Assembly: GCA_035652095.1 (NCBI GenBank) | Contig: DASREM010000033.1 | Coordinates: 1 to 64,000, forward strand | Origin: DASREM01 sp035652095 | GTDB taxonomy: Bacteria; Acidobacteriota; Terriglobia; Terriglobales; Acidobacteriaceae | DNA length: 64,000 nt | Reading direction: 5' to 3' | In this document: positions 26,826 to 35,641 of the stretch, piece after piece | How the letters are laid out: each line of letters starts with the position of its first letter | How positions within the stretch are numbered: position 1 is the stretch's first letter | Translations under genes and position numbers: made by a program | The notes under the pieces: model-generated | Seen by the model: only the letters and a program-made list of their open reading frames with translations | Databases searched by the model: none | What the model was told of the DNA's origin: nothing

Positions 26826-29179
26826 GTTGCTCCGTTTGTGCCTGTTTTGACGGTGTCACCGTTGCCGGATGGCTCGGTGACAAGTTGAAAACTTCGCGCC
26901 GGGCGCGCTTCCAGGGGACGCCCTTCAATCAACGGGTAAGTCCACTTGCGCAGCGCTGGAATATGTATGTTGATCCAGTAATCCCACCAGTCGATGGATC
27001 GCGTGTCATATCCAAACTGGGCCTTTTCTTCCGGAACCAGCGACCAGGAAAGCTTCTCGATGTTGTCGGCGACGAAATCGTGCTCGTTGTGGAGAATAAA
27101 AGGCTCGAATAACTGGATCAGCTTTTCTACCCGCTCCAGGCTTCTCTCGGCCTTTGCCAGCGCAGCTTTTTTCAACGGCAGCGGGGTCATGATGCGCTGA
27201 ATCGATTTCACGATTGCCTTTTGCGCGGGAGCCGACATCCGCTGGTATCGCTCCTTGGAGACCGGGATGGCGTCGAAACGCAGCCGCAGCCAATACTCCA
27301 GTCCTTCCTGCGCTCGATAGTGCTTGCGGTGAGCCAGCGACGTCAGTTCGATGGAGCGGCCCATGTCACAGGGGTTGGTCACAGAAGTGGCGAGTTGATA
27401 AAGCGGCTCGTGGCGTCGCTCGGTCAGCGCCGCGGCGATCAGAGTCATGCCCTGGCAAATGGAATCCACCGGCACGATGTCGAGCCGCTTGTGCTGGTTC
27501 GAAGGCAGCTGCCGGAAGTACGTACCCAGCAAGTACGACAGGGACGCCGATGTATTGATCCCTTCATTCCAGCCCTTAAATGGTTTGGCCAGCGATGTCT
27601 CGACAATTGCGGGCCGTACGACCGCAATCGGGAGGCCCTGGCCAAACTTGCAAATCAGGGATTCCGCCAAGCTCTTGGTCAGGGTGTACGTGTTGGGCCA
27701 ACCCAATTCCTGGGCGCGCTTAATGCCGGACTCGGTAAGGTAATTTCGCACCCAACGAATACGGTTTTTCCGGATCTGGTTTTCCAGTGCCGCGCCGTGC
27801 AGGTCCTTGGCTGCGTGTTCTTTTCCGACGGCTTGCTGGCGCAGCTCTTCAGTGACCTGCGCGCTCTCAGCCTTCGCTTCCGCACCGTTCACCAGTTCAT
27901 GCAAGGCCAACCACTCCCGCTCGGCGTCGAAATCGGGAGAGTTTATGGGGGTGTAGTTCGGACGCAATCTTTCGGGCACCCTTCCGTCCCGCGCGCCCGC
28001 GACGTAACAAGTGGAAAGGTGGAGCAAAGCAGCGTGATCGGATTTCTTGATGAATTCCACGACATGGACCGCCGCATCCACGTTCGTCGCCAGCGCGTCT
28101 CGCAGATCAGGATTGAAGTCGGTCAAGCCAGAGCTGTTTACAATCAGGTCAAGTTCTGCACTCAGACGTTGCGCTGTCTGTTGCGTTATGCCCAAGTCAG
28201 GCCGGGTTACATCGCCCTCAACCACTTCCACTCGCTGCGCCAGAAACTCGGACAACCCAGAACCGTAGCGGGCGAAAAGGGGATCGAACACCGGGGACTC
28301 CGCCACCAGGCGCTCAAATCTTCGTTGTGCAGGATTGGTCTTCTGGGAGCGGATCAGCAGGTAAATCTTCCCGATTTCCGGTACGTCCATCAGCGTATTC
28401 ACCAGCCATACCTTGCCAATGAACCCAGTGACTCCTATCAGCATGAAGTGGCGACCGGCAAAGGCTTTGCGGACTGAAAGCGGGCGGGGTTGGGGCCGGG
28501 TCTCGAAATGAACAATGGGAGCCGGCGTTATGTGCAGGGTTCTCTCGGCAGGTTCTATGCCCGACTCCAGGGCTTCTACATCCGCCAAACCCAAATCCCG
28601 GAGTAGCTGGTCCGAATTCCGCTTTCCATCCGGGCCCCCGCCGGTAATCAGGCTAAACAAGCCGCGTGGCCGGATCACGGGTTCCACAAGCCTGCCAGTG
28701 GCAATCCCGTCGCGAAAATCCAACCGGTTCGCCAGCACCCACTGGACGCCCAGATGACGCGCCAACGGGCGCATTACGTGGTTCAGGCTTTGACTTACGA
28801 GCACAACCTCATTGCCCGCCTGAATCTGCGCCTGCAAGCGGTGCACACCTTCGGCCTTAAGGTAAGGCTTCAGCTTGTAAATGAAGTACTCTTCCCCGAG
28901 CCAATCGAGACGGTCGCGGCTGATCCCTCGCAGGACGGTATGCACGATCCGGGTAGCGAAAACCCGGTGAACCGCATACAAAACCGGCCGCAGCAAAGCC
29001 ATCAGGAAAACCAAACCCCGGCGAACCCAGCGGGAAGCAAAGGTTTGGGCATTCCAGGTAAAGAATGCCACGGGCCGCACCGTAGTCAAATCCAGGAGGC
29101 TTCCCTCAACCCGCCAGTAGACGCGATCGGCGGCAAGACCGGATTTGGGAGTCGAGTGTGGCAATTCCTGTATTTCCAA
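26810..29179 (-). CDS. Fatty acyl-CoA/ACP reductase with N-terminal degenerate HAD domain
   Basis: Residues about 18-170 of this 789-residue protein follow the HAD-IB phosphatase layout (VVLVSQSLNHVMRPLARHLG as motif II, then GIATGRLVEP). The motif I DxDGT is WRVEGSLL at 22-29: the nucleophile Asp is Arg23 and the acid is Glu25, so phosphatase activity is unlikely. From about 245 a fatty-acyl-reductase domain follows with GVTGFIGK (249-256) and the catalytic YTLTK, then a FAR C-terminal-like region. It probably makes a fatty alcohol or aldehyde from an acyl thioester. The start is TTG at 29179; an in-frame stop seven codons upstream excludes longer forms. It is the first gene of the block. 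Confidence 0.85.
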   Translation of the reverse strand: MEIQELPHSTPKSGLAADRVYWRVEGSLLDLTTVRPVAFFTWNAQTFASRWVRRGLVFLMALLRPVLYAVHRVFATRIVHTVLRGISRDRLDWLGEEYFIYKLKPYLKAEGVHRLQAQIQAGNEVVLVSQSLNHVMRPLARHLGVQWVLANRLDFRDGIATGRLVEPVIRPRGLFSLITGGGPDGKRNSDQLLRDLGLADVEALESGIEPAERTLHITPAPIVHFETRPQPRPLSVRKAFAGRHFMLIGVTGFIGKVWLVNTLMDVPEIGKIYLLIRSQKTNPAQRRFERLVAESPVFDPLFARYGSGLSEFLAQRVEVVEGDVTRPDLGITQQTAQRLSAELDLIVNSSGLTDFNPDLRDALATNVDAAVHVVEFIKKSDHAALLHLSTCYVAGARDGRVPERLRPNYTPINSPDFDAEREWLALHELVNGAEAKAESAQVTEELRQQAVGKEHAAKDLHGAALENQIRKNRIRWVRNYLTESGIKRAQELGWPNTYTLTKSLAESLICKFGQGLPIAVVRPAIVETSLAKPFKGWNEGINTSASLSYLLGTYFRQLPSNQHKRLDIVPVDSICQGMTLIAAALTERRHEPLYQLATSVTNPCDMGRSIELTSLAHRKHYRAQEGLEYWLRLRFDAIPVSKERYQRMSAPAQKAIVKSIQRIMTPLPLKKAALAKAERSLERVEKLIQLFEPFILHNEHDFVADNIEKLSWSLVPEEKAQFGYDTRSIDWWDYWINIHIPALRKWTYPLIEGRPLEARPARSFQLVTEPSGNGDTVKTGTNGATWRYS

Positions 29180-29568
29180 GCCTGAGCATACAAGGCTTAG
29201 TTAAAGAGGGTACAAGGATTAGCTATTGTAAACAATGATGCCCAAAACGCGCGACTACTCGCGGACAACCGAGTGTTGCCAAAACTGGAACTGAAGCCAG
29301 CATCCCTGACCCCACTGAGTCCCCACCACCGGGCCGAGTGCTTGGGTTCCTGATTCCTTCGCCGCGGGCTCGCGTGCCCGAATCCTCGCGATTCTCCGCC
29401 GACAATCTGTTTCCGGCTACATACAAAGAAAATACAAAGCGCCAACAAACTTGTGACATCCGGAAAGTCGAGGTGCGCGAAGGTTGTTCCCTGAACGGGG
29501 CGCCCTGGCATCCAGCCGCAGATCACCTGTGCTGATTGGCGACCCCGCCGACCGTAAAGGAGATTTCA
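29180..29568. other. Divergent intergenic region between acyl reductase block and ferritin-like gene
   Basis: This 389-base stretch must hold the promoters for the 12-kb minus-strand block and for the plus-strand ferritin-like gene. I see no convincing -35/-10 pair, repeat or RNA. Several open frames cross it but lack ribosome sites and protein-like composition. Confidence 0.5.
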
Positions 29569-30684
29569 GTGAAAAATGAAGTGGATCCGATGAAGAAGTC
29601 CGTCGATCGTCGCTCCTTCGTGAAAAAGAGCTTGGCCGCCACGGGCGCTGCGACGTTAGGCGCAGGATTAATAAACAGCTCCTCTGTGTTCGCCGAAGAC
29701 AAAAGCGGCCCCATCACCAAGGGGGACATCGCTATTCTTCGATTTCTGGCTGCTGCGGAAATCATTGAAACCGACCTCTGGCAGCAATACAACGAACTGG
29801 GTGGCATTCAGGATTCAGAAGTTCCGGGAGGGAGCGGAAGTGAAGCCTACACCGAAGCCCTCGAAGCCATTGACGACGATATGCCGGACTACATCCACGA
29901 CAACACCGATGACGAGTTCACCCACTTTGATTTCATCAATGCCTACCTGGCATCGAAAGGGGCAGAACCCGTAAACCTGGATCGCTTCCGGACCCTGCCC
30001 AGCAGCCAGGCCACGGGCGCGCAGCAAATCGGACGACTGACCAATCTGATGCAGCTTACAGTGGACACGAGCTGGTATACCCGATACCGCATCGACGACA
30101 AGAACCCTGATCTCGATCCCTCGTTCGTATTCCCGCAAGCTGTGGAAAGTCTGAGCAAAGGCCAGTTCCCCGCGATTCCCAGAAATGACGCAGACCTCGC
30201 TCCCAATGACCATATTCAGGCCATAGCAAATACAGCGGCCTTTCACTTCGCGTTTATCGAGCAGGGCGGTACCAGCTTGTACCCCTCGCTGGCGCAGAGA
30301 GTTTCGAACCTCGAAGTCCTGCGCATTTTGCTGAGCATAGGACCGACCGAAACAGCCCATTTCCAAATTTGGCATGACCAGGTCGGCAATGCCCCGCCGT
30401 TGACCGATCCCACGAACCCGGATTTGGTTTTTCCTGATCTGAACGCCCCGCCACTCGGTGGAGAAACCTATGAGACTTCCCTGATCATGCCGGAGCCCTG
30501 CCCATTCCTGAGTCGCAAATTCCCTCGTTGCTCGATCGTTCGACCGACCAACGCCAAGGGCGCTGCGATGGGAGCGGTGAAGGCTCTCACTGCAGACGGC
30601 CTCTTTATTGGGCAATCGCAGGAATTCTTCAACTTCCTGACGTCCCTGGCGGCAGCGGCAGACGCTGCACAACGCAACTTCTAG
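29569..30684 (+). CDS. Tat-exported ferritin-like domain protein
   Basis: The GTG at 29569 has an excellent AAAGGAG site. The 371-residue product carries a twin-arginine signal (DRRSFVKKSLAATGAATLGAG). The mature part has ferritin-like four-helix features: an early helix with AAAEIIETDLWQQYNEL and a later helix LLSIGPTETAHFQIWHD, with Glu/His residues suited to metal. Such Tat-exported ferritin-like proteins fold with their cofactor in the cytoplasm before export. The function is not known, though they are common in desiccation-tolerant soil bacteria. The earlier ATG at 29536 has no ribosome site. Confidence 0.85.
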   Translation: MKNEVDPMKKSVDRRSFVKKSLAATGAATLGAGLINSSSVFAEDKSGPITKGDIAILRFLAAAEIIETDLWQQYNELGGIQDSEVPGGSGSEAYTEALEAIDDDMPDYIHDNTDDEFTHFDFINAYLASKGAEPVNLDRFRTLPSSQATGAQQIGRLTNLMQLTVDTSWYTRYRIDDKNPDLDPSFVFPQAVESLSKGQFPAIPRNDADLAPNDHIQAIANTAAFHFAFIEQGGTSLYPSLAQRVSNLEVLRILLSIGPTETAHFQIWHDQVGNAPPLTDPTNPDLVFPDLNAPPLGGETYETSLIMPEPCPFLSRKFPRCSIVRPTNAKGAAMGAVKALTADGLFIGQSQEFFNFLTSLAAAADAAQRNF

Positions 30685-30711
30685 TATCTGCACCAGGACG
30701 CTTCACAATCC

Positions 30712-30742
30712 AAAGGCTCGAGTGCATGCATTCGGGCCTTTT
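30712..30742 (+). terminator. Terminator after the ferritin-like gene
   Basis: A 13-bp stem with two G:T wobbles (AAAGGCTCGAGTG / CATTCGGGCCTTT) and a CATG loop is followed by TTAC. It lies 28 bases past the stop at 30684 and fits an intrinsic terminator with a short T run. Confidence 0.65.
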
Positions 30743-30796
30743 ACACTCACACCGGGACCGAATTACTACCTTCTCAACACAATCGGCTGTCCACGA

Positions 30797-32524
30797 CTAT
30801 TCGGATGAGGTCTTTGGAACCGATTGCGTCCAACGTTTTGACATGGAAGGCGGCAAGGCATGTAGAAGTTCGAGAAAGGCCGCATTGGTCCAGCCAAAGC
30901 CGATCACATTGGCCGCGTAACCCGCCTTCACGATGGTGTCGGATGATCGGGTTACGACGTTGTATTTCTCACGAATCGTCTTGTCCCTGGAAAAATTCTG
31001 CAGCACCGTAGACAGGAATTCTATCGAGACCCGATCCGCCTCGATGTTATGCCGGTAGCGGCGCATGCCTTCGACTGCGAGCAACTGAACGGGGGCCCAG
31101 CCGAAAGGGTAGTCCCACTGGCCCTGCGACTCGTGCAGACTCATCGCAATGCCTCCGGGGTGCTCGAATTCCCCCAAGTTTTTCATCACGGCGCTGGCTT
31201 GAGCCTCTGTGGCCAGTCCCGCCCACAACGGATAAAACGTGGTTGCGTAACGGTAATTGGATTTTTTTCCAGTTTCGAAGTTGTAATCGAAGAACAGCCC
31301 TTGCTGCTCGTCCCACAAATACTTCTGTATTGCCCGTTGGCGCGCATTGGCTGATTTACTCCACTGTTCCGCATCGGAGTTCTTTCCCAGCAAGCGGCTT
31401 ATCGCTTCCAAGTCCTTTTCTGTCTTGAACAGCAAGCTGTTCAGGCACACCGGTGCATAATGATGGGTTTCAGCACCATACGGACCAAACCTAAAGGAGA
31501 TATCGAAACCTGATTCCCGCATTGATCGATCGCCCTTGTAGTAGTCAGGTTTCAGCTTGATGGCTTGCTCCGGCTCGCATGATTCCAGTGGTGAAGGACC
31601 GCAAACCCGTACGGAATACGCCGGGATCGGTGTTTTGCCTTGCGGAACCTCAGCAGCAGGCGCTGTATGGCTAGGAGTCGCCGGGTGTAACAGGAAATAT
31701 GCAGCCACCTGGCGGTAAACATCGGTCTCGTCCTGCACGGCTTCTTCCGCAGGTCCATCGCCGAAATCATAATAGCGAGAGAGCCCGGTGTTGCCTGCCA
31801 GGTGCGCGCCCTGGGTCCACATGGCGTGATCGCGCTTGAGATGAGAATAAGCAGTCTCCATCCAGGCGCGGTCGTCTTTTCCGGCGCGGGCTTGCGCTTC
31901 ATGGACTGCCATCACCATCGAACTGAGAAATGGGGGCTGAGATCGCGTGAGGTAGTAGGTACGGTTGGCGTTCAGCAGAGCGCCGTAGTGCTCAATCTCG
32001 AAGAAGAAATTGTCTACCATTCCGCGTGCTAGACCCAAACGTCCGTCACGCAGTAAGCCGAGGATGATAAAGTAGCTGTCCCAACCATACATCTCGTTGA
32101 AGCGGCCGCCCGGCACCACGTATTCATGCTCCAGGTAGAGCACTCCCGGGGGGTGAACCGGTTCCACTGCACCGGTTCCGAGTTGATGAATCACGCGCGG
32201 CAGGTGCGCAACTTTCACCTTGCAATGGCTTTGCATTTCGCGGAGTTCTTTGGGTTCCTGATAATCTGCTGGTAAGTAAATGACGGATGGAGCAGCCACT
32301 TTAGGGTCAGGCACCCCGGTGCAGGAAAACGTGGAGCGAGTAAGCGAATCCCAACCGGTATGGATGTAGTCCAGAATTTCTCTCAGGACCGAATCATGAT
32401 CAACGGTTTCGGCTTTGGACTGAGCCGGGCATGAAATGCAAGCGCACCCGGCCAGAACGTAGGGGAGCAAAAACGCCCGAATTCGCAGGTTGCGCTTCCA
32501 GGGACCTGGTCGAAATTCCTTCAT
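30797..32524 (-). CDS. treA: Trehalase, GH37 family, predicted lipoprotein
   Basis: This enzyme hydrolyses trehalose to two glucoses. Both GH37 signatures are present: PGGRFNEMYGWDSY in the first half and QWDYPFGWAP near the C terminus. From the ATG at 32524 the 575-residue product begins with a signal ending in a lipobox (VLAGC, Cys27), placing it at the periplasmic face or outer membrane. The much longer open frame to 32770 would overlap the PilZ gene and push the signal inside, so it is rejected. The ribosome site is weak. The location suggests scavenging of external trehalose. Confidence 0.93.
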   Translation of the reverse strand: MKEFRPGPWKRNLRIRAFLLPYVLAGCACISCPAQSKAETVDHDSVLREILDYIHTGWDSLTRSTFSCTGVPDPKVAAPSVIYLPADYQEPKELREMQSHCKVKVAHLPRVIHQLGTGAVEPVHPPGVLYLEHEYVVPGGRFNEMYGWDSYFIILGLLRDGRLGLARGMVDNFFFEIEHYGALLNANRTYYLTRSQPPFLSSMVMAVHEAQARAGKDDRAWMETAYSHLKRDHAMWTQGAHLAGNTGLSRYYDFGDGPAEEAVQDETDVYRQVAAYFLLHPATPSHTAPAAEVPQGKTPIPAYSVRVCGPSPLESCEPEQAIKLKPDYYKGDRSMRESGFDISFRFGPYGAETHHYAPVCLNSLLFKTEKDLEAISRLLGKNSDAEQWSKSANARQRAIQKYLWDEQQGLFFDYNFETGKKSNYRYATTFYPLWAGLATEAQASAVMKNLGEFEHPGGIAMSLHESQGQWDYPFGWAPVQLLAVEGMRRYRHNIEADRVSIEFLSTVLQNFSRDKTIREKYNVVTRSSDTIVKAGYAANVIGFGWTNAAFLELLHALPPSMSKRWTQSVPKTSSE

Positions 32525-32699
32525 CCGGGCACTCATAGGCAGTACGTTAAGTAAGGATAGCGCAAGAGTCCCGACCCGCCAGGTTTTTGCCGTCTTCCTC
32601 GCTTCCAGTTGACTTACGATACCGCGCCTGCGCGAAGGTTGGAAGGACTGATGCTTCTGCATCCCGGCCCATCCAAAAGAAAAAACAAACGCCTTCCAC

Positions 32700-33074
32700 T
32701 CAGCTCGGCAGACCAGTGCCCTCCGACAAGGCTTTGTTGATGGCCGCGGCAAGTCGCGTATGCTCATCATCCGTCAAGCCCAGGAACTCAAATCCAGAAA
32801 CCGCGCTTGTGGTGTGACGCACGATGGCAACCGTTCCTAGCATGCAAGTCGCAACCGGCAGGTCAATCTGCACGGTTTCCCCGATGCTGAGGCTGCCCTG
32901 TACCAGAGCACCAATGCCGCCTTGGCTAAGATCGAGAGTTATTCCACGGGTTGTTTTCAAGCCGCCCGCCGACAGGCGGTGAAGCAGAATGGGAACGCTG
33001 AACATCACGCGAGGATGTCGGCGGACCCCATTCGAATAAGCCGGAGTTGGGCGATTTCCGCTATCAAGGTTCAT
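32700..33074 (-). CDS. PilZ-domain protein
   Basis: The 124-residue single-domain protein starts at ATG 33074 with AAGGAA upstream; the frame extends to 33107 without a better site. The c-di-GMP-binding motifs of PilZ are visible: RRHPR at about residues 18-22 and the LDLSQGGIG segment, matching the RxxxR and D/NxSxxG consensus. It is likely a c-di-GMP receptor affecting motility, exopolysaccharide or adhesion. It has no obvious partner in the window and is separated from trehalase by 175 bases. Confidence 0.85.
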   Translation of the reverse strand: MNLDSGNRPTPAYSNGVRRHPRVMFSVPILLHRLSAGGLKTTRGITLDLSQGGIGALVQGSLSIGETVQIDLPVATCMLGTVAIVRHTTSAVSGFEFLGLTDDEHTRLAAAINKALSEGTGLPS

Positions 33075-33107
33075 TCTCAATTTCCTTTCCGGCGCGACGC
33101 GATCCAC

Positions 33108-33426
33108 GTGATCTGCCGGTGAAAAGCGTCTGACCGCCCCGCAGGCAGCAGAGATGGTTCAATTCGGCGTCGCACGGACTGCGACAATTTTGAGTCGCGA
33201 AGCCACACCGCTTCTATCGGCCAAGTGGTTCAAGTGCTTGACTCGGAATGGGCACTACTAGTGCATTCAACTAGTGCGTGCCCGCCGCTGCCGTCCAGCG
33301 AGGCAGCTGACGCCCTTATGTCGGACGCGCGACGGTTTGCGGAAAGCGAAGTACACAAAAAGCCGACATCTCTTCGATTCGTGCTTCAAGTCGAGGCCTG
33401 ATATCGTTTTCGCGGGCTTCGCCATG
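33108..33426. other. Intergenic region without recognised gene
   Basis: The stretch has open frames on both strands with no ribosome sites and basic, shuffled-looking translations. The only structure noted is a short direct repeat of ACTAGTGC around 33256-33278. I see no RNA or terminator. Confidence 0.4.
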
Positions 33427-33810
33427 TTAACGCGTGCTCTCGGCGGCGGGTCGCGTACGGACGTACGCAATGATGAAGAGAATGCCGAAAATCGGATCCA
33501 ACAGGGACGTTCGCATGATACTCGGATGAACTCTCCCTAGGCTAAAGAGGAGGACGACCGGCACCGTGTAGACAAATTTTTCAAGAATTGCAAGCAGCAT
33601 GATCGGACGATACCGAAGGGGATCCCTCGCAATCAAAATAAAAACGATCTGCCACAAAAAGGCCACTCCGAGAAAGCCATAGTAAAACTCCGGATGCGTA
33701 ACCGGCGGCGGAGCATCTTGGCCTATTCGATCCAGCAGAAAATACAACGGGAGGAGAGAAATCAATCCGTAAGCTGCCGCAATGCTGTACAAAATTCGCG
33801 CAAACCTCAT
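33427..33810 (-). CDS. Small integral membrane protein (hypothetical)
   Basis: A 127-residue protein with about four hydrophobic helices (residues about 7-25, 43-62, 68-90, 102-118) and no recognised family. The GAGAGG site before the ATG at 33810 is good. The start overlaps the stop of a short upstream frame as ATGA, hinting at a two-gene unit. Tentatively a DUF-type inner-membrane protein. Confidence 0.65.
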   Translation of the reverse strand: MRFARILYSIAAAYGLISLLPLYFLLDRIGQDAPPPVTHPEFYYGFLGVAFLWQIVFILIARDPLRYRPIMLLAILEKFVYTVPVVLLFSLGRVHPSIMRTSLLDPIFGILFIIAYVRTRPAAESTR

Positions 33811-34004
33811 TTCTGCCTCTCTTTTTTCTTTGACTTCGACGAAGCGATGCTGATTTTCAGATGCCCTCTGACGTTAGGGACTTCCGGAAATCCTGCTGCC
33901 AACTCGTGCCCGATTTTCCACGAAAGCCCGTCATATTCTAAAGATCTGGAATACCTGTTGCACACTGAGACAACGGTGGTGACGGCCAGAATCAGGGGTC
34001 TCAT
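33807..34004 (-). CDS. Possible small protein coupled to the membrane protein
   Basis: A 65-residue frame from ATG 34004 ends KKKERQK and its TGA overlaps the ATG of the downstream membrane protein (ATGA). This junction is typical of real bacterial gene pairs, but the ribosome site is weak and the protein resembles no family I know. A longer frame reaches 34082. Treat it as a candidate only. Confidence 0.3.
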   Translation of the reverse strand: MRPLILAVTTVVSVCNRYSRSLEYDGLSWKIGHELAAGFPEVPNVRGHLKISIASSKSKKKERQK

Positions 34005-34147
34005 TTTCTGCTCGCCATCTGCGGGGGACTCATCGGTCCAGAAGGGACGCAGGTCCCCGCCTCTACTGCAAGATTGCACCATCGGGGATGGAGCAATAGA
34101 ATGCCGGTCAAGGTGATGAACCTTAATCCATTCGGCTACCCGCCCTC

Positions 34148-35620
34148 ATGATTCCTCCGTGCCCCTTCTTGACGTCGTGGCTCAGACGCGCCGCCCTCTT
34201 AGGATTTCTGCTCTTCGGGGTCGCTTATTCCCAAGAGCCTGCGAAAGGTTCCCTGCAAGGCATTGTGAGTGACCAACGTTCAAGGCCGATGTCTGGTGCA
34301 ACTGTGTCCCTGAGCATGGGCAAAGTGCAAGGAAAGACGACCCAGACTGATTCTGAGGGCAAGTACCGCTTCGCAGACCTGGAGCCCGGTGATTACATTG
34401 TGCGGGCTGTGCTGCCAGGGGTTGGACAGATGCGCACCCAGGTCAAAATTCCTGGAGCCGCACATGTTGATCTCAAGCTCCAGAGCGACTCCGCTTTGCC
34501 CGAGTTCTCGGACGATCCAAAGTTCACCGTAGCCGGCATTACCGATGCCTCAAGTGCCGGCAGCCATGGCTCCAGCGCGACAGCGCCCGCTACAGAAGCA
34601 CTGGCCCGAGCGACCGTCGAGTTGGGTAAGAAATTTGAGCCCGCTAGCTCCGGTGACGAAACCCGGCTAAAGGAAGCCGCTAACCGTCAGCCCGAGAATT
34701 TCGAGGCCAACCAGAAAGCCGGAATCGAGTTGGCACGCGCGGGTAAAGCTATTGAGGCGCAAGTCTACCTGCGGCGGGCTTCGAACCTGACAGCCCCGAA
34801 CAGCCAGCAAGCCGAGGTTCATCATCTGCTCGGCAGTGTCCTGGAACAGCTACACAACCCCCTGGAAGCTGTTCTGGAGTACCAGCGAGCCGCCGAACTC
34901 AATCCTAACGAGCCGAATCTGTTCGACTGGGGGTCGGAGCTCTTGCTGCACCGGGCGCTTGCTCCTTCGATCGAGGTCTTCAGCAAAGGCCGTCGTCTCT
35001 ATCCAGCCTCGGTCCGCATCGTGCTTGGGCTTGCGGCGGCCCATTATTCCCAGGCCTCATACGAGGAAGCCGCGCGGCTCGTATGTGAGGCTTCGGACCT
35101 CGCTCCCGATGATCCGAACCCTTACCTTTTTTTGGGCCGGATGATTACTGCGCAAGAGATCAGGTCGGAGGCCATCACAGACCGGCTTGCGCGGTTTGCG
35201 CGCCTGCAGCCGGATAGTCCTCAGGCGAATTACTATTACGCGGTGAGCCTACGGCAGAATCAGGACCAAGGAGTCGGTCGCCAGCAAGCTGAAGCGCTCC
35301 TGCAAAAGGCGGTTCGGTTGGATCCGGCCTATGCTGCGGCGTACCTGCAACTGGGGATTGTCCGTTCCGATCGATCCGATTTCCCCGGTGCAATCTCTGC
35401 GTACCAGAAAGCAATTGAATTCGATCCGAAATCGCCCGAAGCTCACTACCGCCTGGCGTTGGCCTACCAGCGAATAGGGGAAAAGGCGAAGGCTGATCAG
35501 GAACTGCAGTTGTACCAGCAGAGTTCGAGAGACGCGGCGCTGGAACTGGATCGGCAGCGGCGGTCCATTCAGCAATTCGTGATCACTCTGCAAGACAGCT
35601 CCACGGCAGCGCCTCACTAG
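34148..35620 (+). CDS. Secreted carboxypeptidase-regulatory-domain and TPR protein
   Basis: The 490 residues divide into a signal peptide (1-28, cleavage near AYSQE), a carboxypeptidase-regulatory-like beta-sandwich at about 32-115 (GSLQGIVSDQRSRPMSGATVSL, YRFADLEPGDYIV), a low-complexity linker, and a TPR array at about 180-470. It probably acts as a periplasmic scaffold, a layout frequent in Acidobacteriota. It precedes a nucleoside hydrolase by 21 bases on the same strand, so the two may be co-expressed. The ATG at 34148 has no clear ribosome site. Confidence 0.82.
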   Translation: MIPPCPFLTSWLRRAALLGFLLFGVAYSQEPAKGSLQGIVSDQRSRPMSGATVSLSMGKVQGKTTQTDSEGKYRFADLEPGDYIVRAVLPGVGQMRTQVKIPGAAHVDLKLQSDSALPEFSDDPKFTVAGITDASSAGSHGSSATAPATEALARATVELGKKFEPASSGDETRLKEAANRQPENFEANQKAGIELARAGKAIEAQVYLRRASNLTAPNSQQAEVHHLLGSVLEQLHNPLEAVLEYQRAAELNPNEPNLFDWGSELLLHRALAPSIEVFSKGRRLYPASVRIVLGLAAAHYSQASYEEAARLVCEASDLAPDDPNPYLFLGRMITAQEIRSEAITDRLARFARLQPDSPQANYYYAVSLRQNQDQGVGRQQAEALLQKAVRLDPAYAAAYLQLGIVRSDRSDFPGAISAYQKAIEFDPKSPEAHYRLALAYQRIGEKAKADQELQLYQQSSRDAALELDRQRRSIQQFVITLQDSSTAAPH

Positions 35621-35641
35621 CGGCAAGCGGGCCAGACCTTT

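Noticed and set aside
27221..28477. 418-residue plus-strand frame opposite the acyl reductase
   Set aside because: It is an antisense shadow caused by codon bias; the minus-strand protein has the conserved GVTGFIGK and YxxxK motifs.
29197..29526. 109-residue minus-strand frame between the acyl reductase and the ferritin-like gene
   Set aside because: Composition is shuffled, there is no ribosome site, and it lies in the divergent promoter region.
32525..32770. Long N-terminal extension of trehalase
   Set aside because: It would overlap the PilZ gene and place 82 residues before an obvious lipoprotein signal.
33256..33278. ACTAGTGC direct repeat as an insertion-site duplication
   Set aside because: The copies are only about 15 bases apart with no mobile gene between them, so chance or a small regulatory repeat is more likely.
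33990..34147. Possible tRNA-like or structured RNA before the TPR gene
   Set aside because: No T-loop GGTTCGAATCC-like element and no consistent acceptor stem could be drawn.
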